64,000 nt of DNA from Planococcus liqunii (lineage in GTDB: Bacteria; Bacillota; Bacilli; Bacillales_A; Planococcaceae): positions 620,001 to 684,000 of the forward strand of contig NZ_CP129238.1 of the NCBI RefSeq assembly GCF_030413595.1, in the 5' to 3' direction. Position numbers and translations under genes: made by a program. This document shows, piece by piece, positions 41,524 through 49,762 of this stretch. A model generated the notes under the pieces. The model had not been told where the DNA came from. It did no database searches and saw nothing but the letters and a program-made list of their open reading frames with translations. How positions within the stretch are numbered: the stretch's first letter is position 1; every line of letters begins with the position of its first letter.

Positions 41524-41627
41524 TCAAGGGGGAGTAGCTGTAGGGAAACCTATTTCACAGTCGTCATTACATGGTTCGTAGCCATCGGTTGTGATAGCAA
41601 TCAATTTTGCTTAGCGAGACCTTTGCC
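41524..41627 (+). ncRNA. yybP-ykoY manganese riboswitch
   Basis: The sequence carries the conserved elements of this class in order: AAGGGGGAGTAGC, a GGGAAACC hairpin (TAGG/CCTA, 41541-41552), the CAGTCGTCA segment, a variable CATGG/CCAT arm, and the 3' GCTTAGCGAGACC. P1 forms between AAGG (41526) and CCTT (41620). It precedes a TerC-family gene, the usual partner. Mn2+ binding stabilises P1 and so frees the downstream gene from the overlapping terminator. Confidence 0.93.
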
Positions 41628-41651
41628 TTTTATTAGGCAAGGGTCTTTTTT
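41617..41651 (+). terminator. Riboswitch-controlled terminator
   Basis: The 11-bp stem AGACCTTTGCC/GGCAAGGGTCT, with one G-U, runs into TTTTTT. Its left arm is the 3' strand of the aptamer P1 helix, so aptamer and terminator are mutually exclusive. Confidence 0.9.
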
Positions 41652-41680
41652 GTTGGCAAAAAACACAAGGAGGATGAAAG

Positions 41681-42466
41681 ATGGAAGCAATTTTATTGGA
41701 GTACGCTTGGGTATTACTGGTTTTAGTTGGATTGGAAGGGCTTTTGGCTGCCGATAACGCTGTCGTGATGGCAGTTATGGTGAAGCATTTGCCGAAAGAG
41801 CAACAGAAAAAAGCATTATTTTACGGATTAGCAGGGGCATTCATATTCCGTTTTGCCGCTTTGTTCATGATTACGTTGTTGGTGAACATTTGGCAGATTC
41901 AGGCACTTGGGGCCGCGTATCTATTATTCATCTCGATTAAACACATTTACGATCAGCGAAAAAGTGAAACAGGGCATGCTATTGACGTGGAACCAGAACC
42001 GAAAAAAGGTTCAGGTTTCTGGATGACAGTGTTGAAAATTGAACTGGCGGATATCGCCTTTGCAATTGACTCGATGCTTGCAGCGGTAGCACTTGCTGTT
42101 ACCTTGCCGCATTTGAATGTATTCGGAATGAATGATATTGGCGGCATCAACTCCGGGCAATTCTTCGTTATGCTTGCCGGTGGATTGATCGGTGTAATTA
42201 TTATGCGATTCGCTGCACACAAATTCGTTAAGCTCCTGGAAACATATCCACAGCTGGAAACAGCCGCTTTCGTTATTGTCGGATGGGTAGGGGTCAAACT
42301 TCTTGTAATGACGTTGTCACACGAAAAACTAGGCATCTTGCCGCATGACTTCCCGCACTCGACGCCATGGACCATCACGTTCTGGGTTGTATTGGTCGGC
42401 ATCGTCGTTGTCGGAGCATTGCTTGGTGTTAAAAAGAAAAAAGAAGAAGAAGCTGAAGCTAAATAA
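41681..42466 (+). CDS. ykoY: TerC-family manganese exporter (YkoY/MeeY-like)
   Basis: A 261-residue membrane protein with about seven segments. It has the TerC signature acidic residues: LEGLLAADNAVVMAVMVKHLP in the first segments and LKIELADIAFAIDSMLAAVA in the fourth. B. subtilis YkoY (MeeY) exports Mn2+, protecting against excess and supplying metal to secreted enzymes. The Mn2+ riboswitch in its leader supports that role. The C-terminus is a short charged tail (KKKKEEEAEAK). AAGGAGG precedes the ATG. Confidence 0.92.
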   Translation: MEAILLEYAWVLLVLVGLEGLLAADNAVVMAVMVKHLPKEQQKKALFYGLAGAFIFRFAALFMITLLVNIWQIQALGAAYLLFISIKHIYDQRKSETGHAIDVEPEPKKGSGFWMTVLKIELADIAFAIDSMLAAVALAVTLPHLNVFGMNDIGGINSGQFFVMLAGGLIGVIIMRFAAHKFVKLLETYPQLETAAFVIVGWVGVKLLVMTLSHEKLGILPHDFPHSTPWTITFWVVLVGIVVVGALLGVKKKKEEEAEAK

Positions 42467-42469
42467 GCA

Positions 42470-42526
42470 ACAAAATGAAAGAGCCTGCTTAGGTATCCAA
42501 GCAGGCTCTTTCATTTTGTGGTTTTT
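42470..42526 (+). terminator. Terminator of the terC gene
   Basis: A perfect 21-bp stem (42470-42490 with 42499-42519) with an eight-base loop and a GGTTTTT tail. Confidence 0.9.
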
Positions 42527-42586
42527 ATCCACTAAGGTGAACTTGCCGTTAAAAGAGGAAGGAAATTGGATGGAACGGAAAGGCAG

Positions 42587-42811
42587 CTAATGCGCTGAAT
42601 TGATAAAGCTTTCCTCATGATGCACCATCAACTGTACAGACGTGCAATGCGGGCAAATACTATACCCTTTTTGAATTTGGAGCGACTCGATGTAAACAGG
42701 GCAGTCCTCAAATTCACGTTTTTCGATCGGTGTCGTTATAAATCCGCACCGGTCTCCGGCATAGACGCGTTGATGAATCGTTTTTGTTGCATGATCAATT
42801 AAATATTTCAT
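42587..42811 (-). CDS. Small cysteine-containing protein of unknown function
   Basis: A 74-residue protein with four cysteines at 22, 37, 53 and 56 (RCGF, DCPVY, ICPHC), which could form a zinc-ribbon-like site. There is no signal peptide or membrane segment. An AAAGGAG site lies before the ATG at 42811. I do not recognise a named family. It stands alone between the terC terminator and a 330-base gap. Confidence 0.7.
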   Translation of the reverse strand: MKYLIDHATKTIHQRVYAGDRCGFITTPIEKREFEDCPVYIESLQIQKGYSICPHCTSVQLMVHHEESFINSAH

Positions 42812-42957
42812 TTCCCACACTCCTTTCTAAAAGAAAAGGCAAGGTATTCTATGGGTGTCTTATTCTTAGCTTACAGAAGCGCTAAAGAAAAGAGTAGTGC
42901 CGAAAAGTCTATTTTTATCTGAAAAATCAGATTTCATTTTGTGTAAAGGAAATAAAT

Positions 42958-43086
42958 ATGAGTTTTATTAAGTCCTTTTACCTAATTCAGAGTTGCTCCA
43001 AATATCCATTTAAGCGGAACCAACAATTCAGTACCAGGATTTTGCTTTCTGTTGAATTAGAACGAGTTAATGAAATGAGTATCTAG
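42958..43086 (+). CDS. Possible small ORF of 42 codons
   Basis: An ATG at 42958 lies 7 bases after AAAGGA, and the frame runs to TAG at 43084-43086, encoding a basic peptide that starts MSFIKSFYLI. A small hairpin ATCTGA/TCAGAT lies just upstream. No family is recognised and the remainder of the 42812-43154 gap shows only a TATAAT at 43103-43108 before the DUF2294 gene. It may be chance. Confidence 0.25.
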   Translation: MSFIKSFYLIQSCSKYPFKRNQQFSTRILLSVELERVNEMSI

Positions 43087-43154
43087 TCGGCTCCGATTCC
43101 TTTATAATGGGGCTAACTTAGAAGAACGTTTTCTTAAAGCAAGGGGGCTTTAGA

Positions 43155-43856
43155 ATGGCAAAAGAAAAAACGCTGGAATCGGAAATCGGCAGCTATTTTT
43201 CAAACTTGCTGCGGACACATTTTGGCAAAGGGCCAACTTCGGTTTACGTCACAATTGCGGAACCTTTTATCACTGTTCATTTTCGCGGGTTTATTTCGCC
43301 GATGGAGCGGGTGCTGATCAACCAAAAAGAATATCAGCGGATATTGGAAACCCGGGATTTAATGATGGATGAGTTGAAACCGGATATCATGCTTGAACTC
43401 AGCAAGCATTTGAACAACGATGTACAAGAATTGTATGCGGACTGGAATCTTGAAAAAGAAACCGGCATGATTATCAGTGTCTTGAACGGTGATGATTCCG
43501 AAGGCTCCATGCCAGTTCCGGAGGATATAGATCTAGAAGCTTTCCGTGGAAAAATCATTGAAGCGAGCAACAAGGCGCAAAAAGCTCCAGGCAGTACCAC
43601 CATCTATTGGCTGAGCGACCGGACGATTGTCGTGCGGCGTACGGAAATTTTGGTGGAGATTGAAAAGGCGCTGATCAAGAATGGATTTGAAGAACAATTG
43701 AAATTGGCTAAACGCCCGCTTGAGCAGCAAATGCTTCAGAAAGTAGGATTGGAAGCCGCCTTGAATCGCTCCATAACCGAAACTTTTTTGGATTGGAATT
43801 TTGAAAAAGACTTAGGCTTTACCATTTTTTTATTGGAACCCTCAAAAGCAAAATGA
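43155..43856 (+). CDS. Tandem DUF2294-domain protein
   Basis: A 233-residue protein made of two similar halves. Residues about 8-110 and 125-230 each follow the order GxTSVYVxxxEPFITVH / GSTTIYWLSDRTIVVR, a conserved L-I segment, and an ending YADWNLEKETGMIISVL / FLDWNFEKDLGFTIFLL. This is the DUF2294 fold duplicated. The family is found in many Bacillales and has no proven function. AAGGGGG precedes the ATG, and a strong terminator follows. Confidence 0.83.
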   Translation: MAKEKTLESEIGSYFSNLLRTHFGKGPTSVYVTIAEPFITVHFRGFISPMERVLINQKEYQRILETRDLMMDELKPDIMLELSKHLNNDVQELYADWNLEKETGMIISVLNGDDSEGSMPVPEDIDLEAFRGKIIEASNKAQKAPGSTTIYWLSDRTIVVRRTEILVEIEKALIKNGFEEQLKLAKRPLEQQMLQKVGLEAALNRSITETFLDWNFEKDLGFTIFLLEPSKAK

Positions 43857-43868
43857 AACGGGTCAATG

Positions 43869-43909
43869 ATTGCCGGCATGCAGAACCTTCTGCATGCCGG
43901 CAATTTTTT
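43869..43909 (+). terminator. Terminator of the DUF2294 gene
   Basis: A perfect 17-bp stem starting ATTGCCGGCATGCAGAA with a CC loop and TTTTTT tail. Confidence 0.92.
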
Positions 43910-44007
43910 ATGCGAAAATCTTCGGATATTGTTAGTAATTCCGAAAGAAAAGGTATAACACTAATACGCCAGGCTTGAAAGCGAACGGCCGATTAGGAGG
44001 GTAAGAT

Positions 44008-45030
44008 ATGTTCGAGCTAATGAAAAGGGCCGTCAAAATAAATACAACCAAGTTATTGATTTTTACAGCAATCTTTTATGTGCTTTCTGCGTTTATCATT
44101 CATTACCTTGAACCGGAGGAATTTCCCACGCCCTTTATTGGGTTCTGGTGGGTCATGACGACCGTCACGACCATCGGGTACGGCGATTATGCGCCGCGCA
44201 CGGTTCCGGGGATGCTGTATGGCATGTTTCTGTATTTGTTCGGCATCGGATTGATCGGGGTCATTCTTGGGAAAATTGTAGATGCGTATTCTTATTTTAG
44301 GAGGATGAAAATGCGGGGGAAATTGGATTACAAAGGAAACAATCATTTTCTGCTGATTGGCTGGTCCAAAAGTGTCCAGAAGACAGTGGAAGAAATACTG
44401 GCGAATAAAGACATTGAAAACGATGTCGTGCTGATCGATCATTTAAAGGAATCACCGTTCATACATGAACGGTTCCATTATATCCGCGGCAATCCGACCG
44501 ATATGGACATCCTGCAAAAAGCGAATATTGGCAAAGCCAATTCCGTATCGGTATTTGCTTCTGAAAACGAAGACGAAGTGACAACTGACGGAAAAACGCT
44601 GTTGGTCGCTCTGGCAATCGAGGAATACGCAGAAGCCCGGAATATTGAAATCTATACCATTGCTGAAATTGTCCACGAAGCCCATATCCGGATGTTTCAA
44701 TACGCCAAGGTTGATGAATTCGTGCTGTCCACGGAATCGTTTCCGCATTTGATGACAAAGGCTTTGCTGCACCACGGTTCCAGCCGGCTGTTTATGAACT
44801 TGATTAGCCATGCCCACGGCGAACATATGTGGGAAATCAAACCGGATCCTTCCTGGAAAACGTACGAAGACGCTTTCGAATCGTTGCGGCGCCAAGGAGC
44901 CAATTTAATCGCGGACGGCAACGACCTGAGCATCATCCGCCGCATGCACGATGCCATTCCTCCTGACTCCCGCCTGTATGTTATCTGCGATGAAGAAACG
45001 TACCGGAAACTGGAGCTGGCCCCACTTTGA
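44008..45030 (+). CDS. yugO: Two-transmembrane potassium channel with RCK domain (YugO-like)
   Basis: A 340-residue K+ channel. It has one segment at about 16-33, a pore helix and the selectivity filter TTIGYGD at 54-60, a second segment at about 68-92, then an RCK/TrkA-N domain (from about 110) and a C-terminal domain. The nucleotide loop reads LLIGWS rather than the usual GxGxxG, so NAD binding may be altered; the same change occurs in some channel RCK domains. B. subtilis YugO has this form and exports K+ in biofilm electrical signalling. TAGGAGGG precedes the ATG. Confidence 0.9.
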   Translation: MFELMKRAVKINTTKLLIFTAIFYVLSAFIIHYLEPEEFPTPFIGFWWVMTTVTTIGYGDYAPRTVPGMLYGMFLYLFGIGLIGVILGKIVDAYSYFRRMKMRGKLDYKGNNHFLLIGWSKSVQKTVEEILANKDIENDVVLIDHLKESPFIHERFHYIRGNPTDMDILQKANIGKANSVSVFASENEDEVTTDGKTLLVALAIEEYAEARNIEIYTIAEIVHEAHIRMFQYAKVDEFVLSTESFPHLMTKALLHHGSSRLFMNLISHAHGEHMWEIKPDPSWKTYEDAFESLRRQGANLIADGNDLSIIRRMHDAIPPDSRLYVICDEETYRKLELAPL

Positions 45031-45077
45031 GCAGAGAAAAGGCATCTTTGCCCCCTGAAAGGGTATAGTAAAAAGAG

Positions 45078-45106
45078 AAAAGGCATATCTTAAAGGATGC
45101 CTTTTG
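45078..45106 (+). terminator. Hairpin after the channel gene
   Basis: A 9-bp stem AAAAGGCAT/ATGCCTTTT with a ten-base loop; the T run is short, so termination is probably weak. Confidence 0.45.
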
Positions 45107-45171
45107 ACGGAATACATTCCTCAGGCATGTGATGCATCATATAGTATGAAAAAAGAAAGAAGGGACATCCT

Positions 45172-46647
45172 ATGACACAGCGACCCGAAAAAACGAAAAC
45201 CGGCTGGAAGCTTGAAAACAGTTACGCCCGACTTCCGCAAGTGTTTTTTACCCGTCTCCGGCCGGATCCGGTGCAGTCCCCGAAACTTGTGGCGTTCAAT
45301 GAACCGCTTGCAGAAACACTTGGGCTCCCTATAGAAGATCTGAAAAGCGACAGCGGCACAGCCATTCTGGCAGGCAATGAAATTCCGGAAGGTGCATTTC
45401 CGTTGGCTCAGGCCTATGCCGGCCATCAATTCGGCTTTTTGACGATGCTTGGCGACGGTCGTGCCGTACTGCTCGGTGAACAAATCACACCGGGCGGCGA
45501 ACGCTTTGACATCCAGCTGAAAGGTGCTGGACGCACCCCTTACTCGCGAGGCGGGGACGGACGTGCGGCACTTGGGCCGATGCTCCGCGAATACATTATA
45601 AGCGAAGCGATGCACGGCCTCGGGATTCCAACGACACGCAGCTTGGCTGTAGTTGCAACAGGAGAAGAAATCCGTCGCGAAACCAGTCTGCCGGGTGCTG
45701 TACTGACCCGCGTAGCAGCCAGCCATTTGCGTTTTGGCACTTTCCAGTACGCTGCCGGAGTAGGCGATATAGACAAGATTCGTGCGCTTGCGGACTATGC
45801 GATTGAGCGCCATTATGCGGACGTGGACCTTGGCGATAACCGTTACCTTGGCTTTTTCAAAGAAGTGGCGAAGCGCCATGCTTCGCTTGTGGCAAAATGG
45901 CAGCTCGTCGGCTTTATCCACGGCGTCATGAATACCGACAACATGACGATCAGCGGCGAAACCATTGACTACGGCCCTTGTGCCTTTATGGACGCGTACG
46001 ACCCGGCAACAGTCTTCAGTTCCATTGACCACCAAGGGCGCTATGCTTACGGCAACCAGCCGCAGATTGCCGGCTGGAACTTGGCGCGCTTTGCGGAAAC
46101 AATGGTTCCGCTGTTCCATGAAGATTCGGGAGAAGCGGTGAAACTGGCGCAAGCGGTATTGTCCGATTACATCAAAGCCTATTACGCGCATTGGTTGACC
46201 GGCATGCGTGCGAAGATTGGCTTATTCAACGAAGAAGCGGAAGACGAAGTGCTGGTGGCCGATCTGCTCAATTTAATGAAGGAGTACGATGCGGATTACA
46301 CAAATGCTTTCCGAGCGCTGACGCTTGGTGAATTCGAAGAAACTTCGCTGTCCGGGAAACCGGAATTTAACGAGTGGAGAGAACAATGGGAAGCACGGCT
46401 TGCACGCCAAGACCAGTCCATGGATGAAGTACGCCAGTTGATGCGGAGCCGCAACCCGTCCATCATTCCGCGGAACCACCGGGTGGAAGAAGCACTGGAT
46501 GCCGCTGTCCAAAGAAGCGACTACAGCGGCATGGACCGGCTGCTGAACGTACTCTCCAATCCATTTGCTTATTCCGAAGAACAAAAAGAGTACACGAAAT
46601 TGCCGCCGGAAGCGCCTGATTCTTATCAGACATTCTGCGGAACATGA
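45172..46647 (+). CDS. selO: Protein adenylyltransferase SelO (YdiU)
   Basis: A 491-residue pseudokinase-fold AMPylase. It has the family blocks [83 protein letters not shown] and [16 protein letters not shown]. SelO transfers AMP to Ser, Thr or Tyr of redox-related proteins. The C-terminus is FCGT, with cysteine where the eukaryotic protein has selenocysteine. The predicted ribosome site is AAGAAGGG. It stands alone between two terminators. Confidence 0.94.
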   Translation: MTQRPEKTKTGWKLENSYARLPQVFFTRLRPDPVQSPKLVAFNEPLAETLGLPIEDLKSDSGTAILAGNEIPEGAFPLAQAYAGHQFGFLTMLGDGRAVLLGEQITPGGERFDIQLKGAGRTPYSRGGDGRAALGPMLREYIISEAMHGLGIPTTRSLAVVATGEEIRRETSLPGAVLTRVAASHLRFGTFQYAAGVGDIDKIRALADYAIERHYADVDLGDNRYLGFFKEVAKRHASLVAKWQLVGFIHGVMNTDNMTISGETIDYGPCAFMDAYDPATVFSSIDHQGRYAYGNQPQIAGWNLARFAETMVPLFHEDSGEAVKLAQAVLSDYIKAYYAHWLTGMRAKIGLFNEEAEDEVLVADLLNLMKEYDADYTNAFRALTLGEFEETSLSGKPEFNEWREQWEARLARQDQSMDEVRQLMRSRNPSIIPRNHRVEEALDAAVQRSDYSGMDRLLNVLSNPFAYSEEQKEYTKLPPEAPDSYQTFCGT

Positions 46648-46660
46648 TTATATAGAAGAA

Positions 46661-46696
46661 AAACGGCTAACCCGGGGTGGGTTAGCCGTTTTTTTT
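46661..46696. terminator. Bidirectional terminator
   Basis: A 13-bp stem AAACGGCTAACCC/GGGTTAGCCGTTT with a five-base loop and T runs in both directions, between selO and the convergent bioY. Confidence 0.92.
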
Positions 46697-47276
46697 AGTT
46701 GTATTTCTGGATGATCGGACGCAGGCGGAAGGCGAAGAGTCCGGCCAGCACGGAAAGGATCAAGTCCTTTGGCAGCGGAACGGCCATCCAAGCCCAAGCC
46801 ATCTGGTAAGTAAAGCCTTCGGGTGCAGCGAACCAGAGTTTGTAGGCCGCATACATCCAGTTGGTGCCGAATCCGTAGTTGATGACCAGGCCGACCAGCG
46901 CTGCGACGACAAAGCCGGTGCGGGTAGGGAATTTCTTGGCGACCCAGCCGCTTGCCAGTGCAATGAGCACAAACGAAACGATGAAGCCAAATGTCGGGCT
47001 GATGATGGTGTCCATGCCGCCTGAGAAGCCCGCGAAAACCGGAACACCGGCAAGCCCGATAAAGGCATAGACGATCATCGCGAATGCGCCTTTCCGGCTG
47101 CCAAGCATGATGCCCGCTAAGATGGCAAAAAAGGTCTGTAGCGTAATCGGCACACCGCCGATGATAAGGAATGCGGAAATGTTTGCCCCGACGGCCATAA
47201 GCGCCGCGAACATGGCGATATGTATTAAGTGCAAAGTCTTGGTATGATTGGACGTTCTGGATGGAGCAGTTGTCAT
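46695..47276 (-). CDS. bioY: Biotin transporter substrate-binding subunit BioY
   Basis: A 193-residue membrane protein with six hydrophobic segments and the BioY patterns VPITLQTFFAILAGIMLGSRKGAFAMIVYAFIGLAGVPVFAGFSGG and the late DLILSVLAGLFAFRLRP. It is the S component of an ECF transporter that binds biotin. No ECF A or T genes lie here, so it would use shared ECF modules elsewhere. GGAGGG precedes ATG 47276; an in-frame start at 47321 falls within the promoter. The upstream BirA-like operator indicates biotin repression. Confidence 0.93.
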   Translation of the reverse strand: MTTAPSRTSNHTKTLHLIHIAMFAALMAVGANISAFLIIGGVPITLQTFFAILAGIMLGSRKGAFAMIVYAFIGLAGVPVFAGFSGGMDTIISPTFGFIVSFVLIALASGWVAKKFPTRTGFVVAALVGLVINYGFGTNWMYAAYKLWFAAPEGFTYQMAWAWMAVPLPKDLILSVLAGLFAFRLRPIIQKYN

Positions 47277-47306
47277 CTTTTTCCCTCCGTTGTTTGGACT
47301 AAATTC

Positions 47307-47359
47307 AGTATAATCAAACATAATATTTGAGTCAACTTAATTTTGAAATAGGTTAACAC
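47307..47359 (-). promoter_or_regulatory. bioY promoter with BirA-type operator
   Basis: On the minus strand TTGACT (47330-47335), a 17-bp spacer and TATACT (47307-47312) form the promoter. Read on the plus strand, GAGTCAAC (47329-47336), 15 bases, GTTAACAC (47352-47359) fits the BirA consensus TTGTTAAC-N15-GTTAACAA, with the weaker half over the -35. Biotin-loaded BirA would repress bioY. Confidence 0.7.
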
Positions 47360-47398
47360 AAGAATTAATAAATTTTATTTATCTTGAATTAAACCTCT

Positions 47399-47453
47399 AA
47401 GGAGGAATGGGATGCCTTATTTGTGTTCGAATTAGCAAATGTTCACTAATTCG
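47399..47453 (+). other. Seven-codon mini-ORF with hairpin, upstream of the alpha-glucosidase
   Basis: AAGGAGGA (47399-47406) is followed by ATG at 47412 and a TAG at 47433, coding for a heptapeptide. The stop lies in the left arm of a hairpin CGAATTAG/CTAATTCG (47428-47453). The arrangement resembles a leader-peptide attenuator, but no terminator is seen and it lies 460 bases from the next gene. The remainder of the 47454-47867 gap shows no convincing gene. Confidence 0.2.
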
Positions 47454-47867
47454 TGCGAGAGGGAGGCGCCTGGTGGCTGTTGAAACGTGATACTATGACA
47501 AACGGTGAAATTAAGAGCAGTTCAGCACAGGAAGATTTTTGGTGATTGGACTGAATGGATCAACTACATAGCACAGGATTAACTGAGTCAAGAGAAGAAG
47601 GTTTTGGAAAAGTGGCAGTGTGTGTTTTGTATAAGAAACGCCTAGTGATTCAGAGTTTTTTTGAAACGGAAAAACGTAAAAGAAATCCAAAAAAAAGTTG
47701 TTTTTTAGCCATAAATATGTGGTTTAAGGCGCATATCCTGTGGGCAAGCGGGTATGTACTAAAAACCAATAAAATCACTGCTGCTGCCGCTTGGAATTGT
47801 TGCAAAGACCCTGGAAAACACAAAAAATAAATGGAGGAAACGGGGCGCGAAACTAGTTTTTAACCTA

Positions 47868-47885
47868 CGCGGTTGATCAAACGCG
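47868..47885 (+). promoter_or_regulatory. Palindromic operator-like site before the alpha-glucosidase gene
   Basis: CGCGGTTGATCAAACGCG is an 18-bp dyad with one mismatched pair, ending 19 bases before the ribosome site. The form (CG-rich ends and a TTGATCAA centre) is like sites of LacI-family sugar repressors such as MalR. No such regulator is adjacent, so the assignment is inference. Confidence 0.5.
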
Positions 47886-47918
47886 GATTGTGTGATCGTT
47901 TTTAAAGGAGTCAGCGAT

Positions 47919-49544
47919 ATGAACAAAAAATGGTGGAAGGAAGCAGTTGCTTATCAAGTGTATCCACGAAGTTTTAAAGATTCGAATGGCGATGGGCTCG
48001 GCGATTTAGCAGGTGTGGCAAGCAAGCTCGATTATTTGCAGGAGCTCGGCATCGACGTCATCTGGATTTGCCCGATGTACCAGTCACCGAATGATGACAA
48101 TGGCTACGACATCAGCGATTATCAGGAGATTTTAGACGAGTTTGGGACAATGAAGGACTTTGACCATCTGCTTGAAGAGGTACACAAGCGCGGCATGAAA
48201 CTCATTATTGATCTGGTCATCAACCACACAAGCGATGAACATCCCTGGTTCCAGGAATCCCGTTCATCAAAAGACAATCCAAAGCGGGACTGGTATATTT
48301 GGCGGGACGAACCGACCAACTGGGAGAGCATTTTCGGCGGACCGGCCTGGGAGTATGACAAAGAGACGAAGCAGTACTACCTGCATTTGTTTTCCAAGAA
48401 ACAGCCGGACTTGAATTGGGAGAACCCCGAAGTGCGAAAAGCGTTGTATGAAATGGTGAACTGGTGGCTGGACAAAGGCATCGACGGCTACCGGGTAGAC
48501 GCCATCAGCCACATCAAAAAGGAATTCAGCGACATGCCGGACGATGCTCATCGGGCGTTTATCCCGGCTTGGGAAAAAATGATGAACGTCGAAGGCATCC
48601 AGCCGCTGCTTGCTGAACTCCGTGATGAGACATTTGCGAAATACGACATCATGACGGTTGGAGAAGCAAACGGCGTCCATGTCGATGACATTGATGAATG
48701 GATCAGCGAAGAAGACGGCAAATTCAATATGGTGTTCCAGTTTGAAGATATGGGGTTGTGGAATGCCGATTCGAAACACGGCGTCGATGTCCGCAGGCTG
48801 AAAGAGATCCGTTCCCGCTGGCAAAATGGCGTGGAAGGCAAAGGATGGAATGCACTGTTCATTGAAAATCACGATAAGCCCCGCATGGTTTCGACATGGG
48901 GCAACGACCGGCAGTACTGGCGTGAAAGTGCCACGGCCTTCGCTTGCATGTACTTTTTCATGCAAGGCACACCGTTCATTTACCAGGGGCAGGAAATCGG
49001 CATGACCAATGCGCCGTTCGAAGAAATCGAGCATTACAACGATGTGCGGACCCACAATCTTTACTTCTACAAACGGCAGACCGGCATGATGCATGATGAG
49101 GTCATGACGCTCATCAAAGCGACGAGCCGCGACCACTCCCGGACGCCGATGCAATGGGACGCAAGCCCGCACGGCGGTTTTTCGACTGCAGAACCTTGGC
49201 TCCGGGCCAACCCGAACTACAGTTGGCTGAACATGGAAGCGCAGAAAAACGATCCGCATTCAGTGCTGTCGTTCTATAAACAAATGATCTGGCTGCGCAA
49301 GCATATGGAAGTGCTCGTATATGGCCGCTACGATCTTGTGGAAATGGGGCACGAATCGGTTTTTGCCTATACACGGCAAGACGAGCATGAAAAAGTCCTC
49401 GTTGTAACCAATCTGGGGCAGCATGCCTGCTGGTGGGACGAACCGGAAGACGGCACTTTATTGTTAGCCAATTATAAAGTAATCGATCCCAACCAACTGT
49501 ACCCTTACGAAGCACGTGTTTATAAAGTGAAACTCAATCAATGA
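47919..49544 (+). CDS. Alpha-glucosidase, GH13 (oligo-1,6-glucosidase type)
   Basis: A 541-residue cytoplasmic GH13_31 enzyme that begins WWKEAVAYQVYPRSFKDSNGDGLGDLAG. The nucleophile is Asp194 (GYRVDAISH), the acid/base Glu lies in MTVGEANG, and the transition-state Asp in IENHDKPR. The C-terminal beta domain is present. It hydrolyses maltose- or isomaltose-type oligosaccharides. The residue after the nucleophile is Ala, not the Val usual in alpha-1,6-specific members, which leans to alpha-1,4 linkage. ATG 47919 follows AAAGGAG; a GTG 27 bases upstream is less likely. No transporter or regulator is adjacent. Confidence 0.9.
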   Translation: MNKKWWKEAVAYQVYPRSFKDSNGDGLGDLAGVASKLDYLQELGIDVIWICPMYQSPNDDNGYDISDYQEILDEFGTMKDFDHLLEEVHKRGMKLIIDLVINHTSDEHPWFQESRSSKDNPKRDWYIWRDEPTNWESIFGGPAWEYDKETKQYYLHLFSKKQPDLNWENPEVRKALYEMVNWWLDKGIDGYRVDAISHIKKEFSDMPDDAHRAFIPAWEKMMNVEGIQPLLAELRDETFAKYDIMTVGEANGVHVDDIDEWISEEDGKFNMVFQFEDMGLWNADSKHGVDVRRLKEIRSRWQNGVEGKGWNALFIENHDKPRMVSTWGNDRQYWRESATAFACMYFFMQGTPFIYQGQEIGMTNAPFEEIEHYNDVRTHNLYFYKRQTGMMHDEVMTLIKATSRDHSRTPMQWDASPHGGFSTAEPWLRANPNYSWLNMEAQKNDPHSVLSFYKQMIWLRKHMEVLVYGRYDLVEMGHESVFAYTRQDEHEKVLVVTNLGQHACWWDEPEDGTLLLANYKVIDPNQLYPYEARVYKVKLNQ

Positions 49545-49602
49545 GGTTTTCCACTGATTGTTAAAGCGGGATAAAGTGAAAAAATGAAACAAAATATAAA
49601 GT

Positions 49603-49631
49603 AAGCTGTCCTATTGAAGGACAGCTTTTTT
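49603..49631 (+). terminator. Terminator of the alpha-glucosidase gene
   Basis: A 10-bp stem AAGCTGTCCT/AGGACAGCTT with a five-base loop and T run, 58 bases after the stop. Confidence 0.87.
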
Positions 49632-49762
49632 GCGGAGAAATAGATTTCTTTTGCAAAGTTTCATTCGTAACCGAGTTTATTTTTAATTGAAAATATAGTG
49701 ATTTATTCTTTTTCTTATTCGGTAATTATTGGTAATATAAAGGAAGAACTGGAGGTCGGAAA

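Noticed and set aside
45121-46191. 356-codon minus-strand frame inside selO
   Set aside because: It overlaps a clearly conserved gene on the other strand and has no recognisable domain.
47555-47830. 91-codon frame upstream of the alpha-glucosidase
   Set aside because: No ribosome site before its ATG, low-complexity basic composition and no recognisable family.
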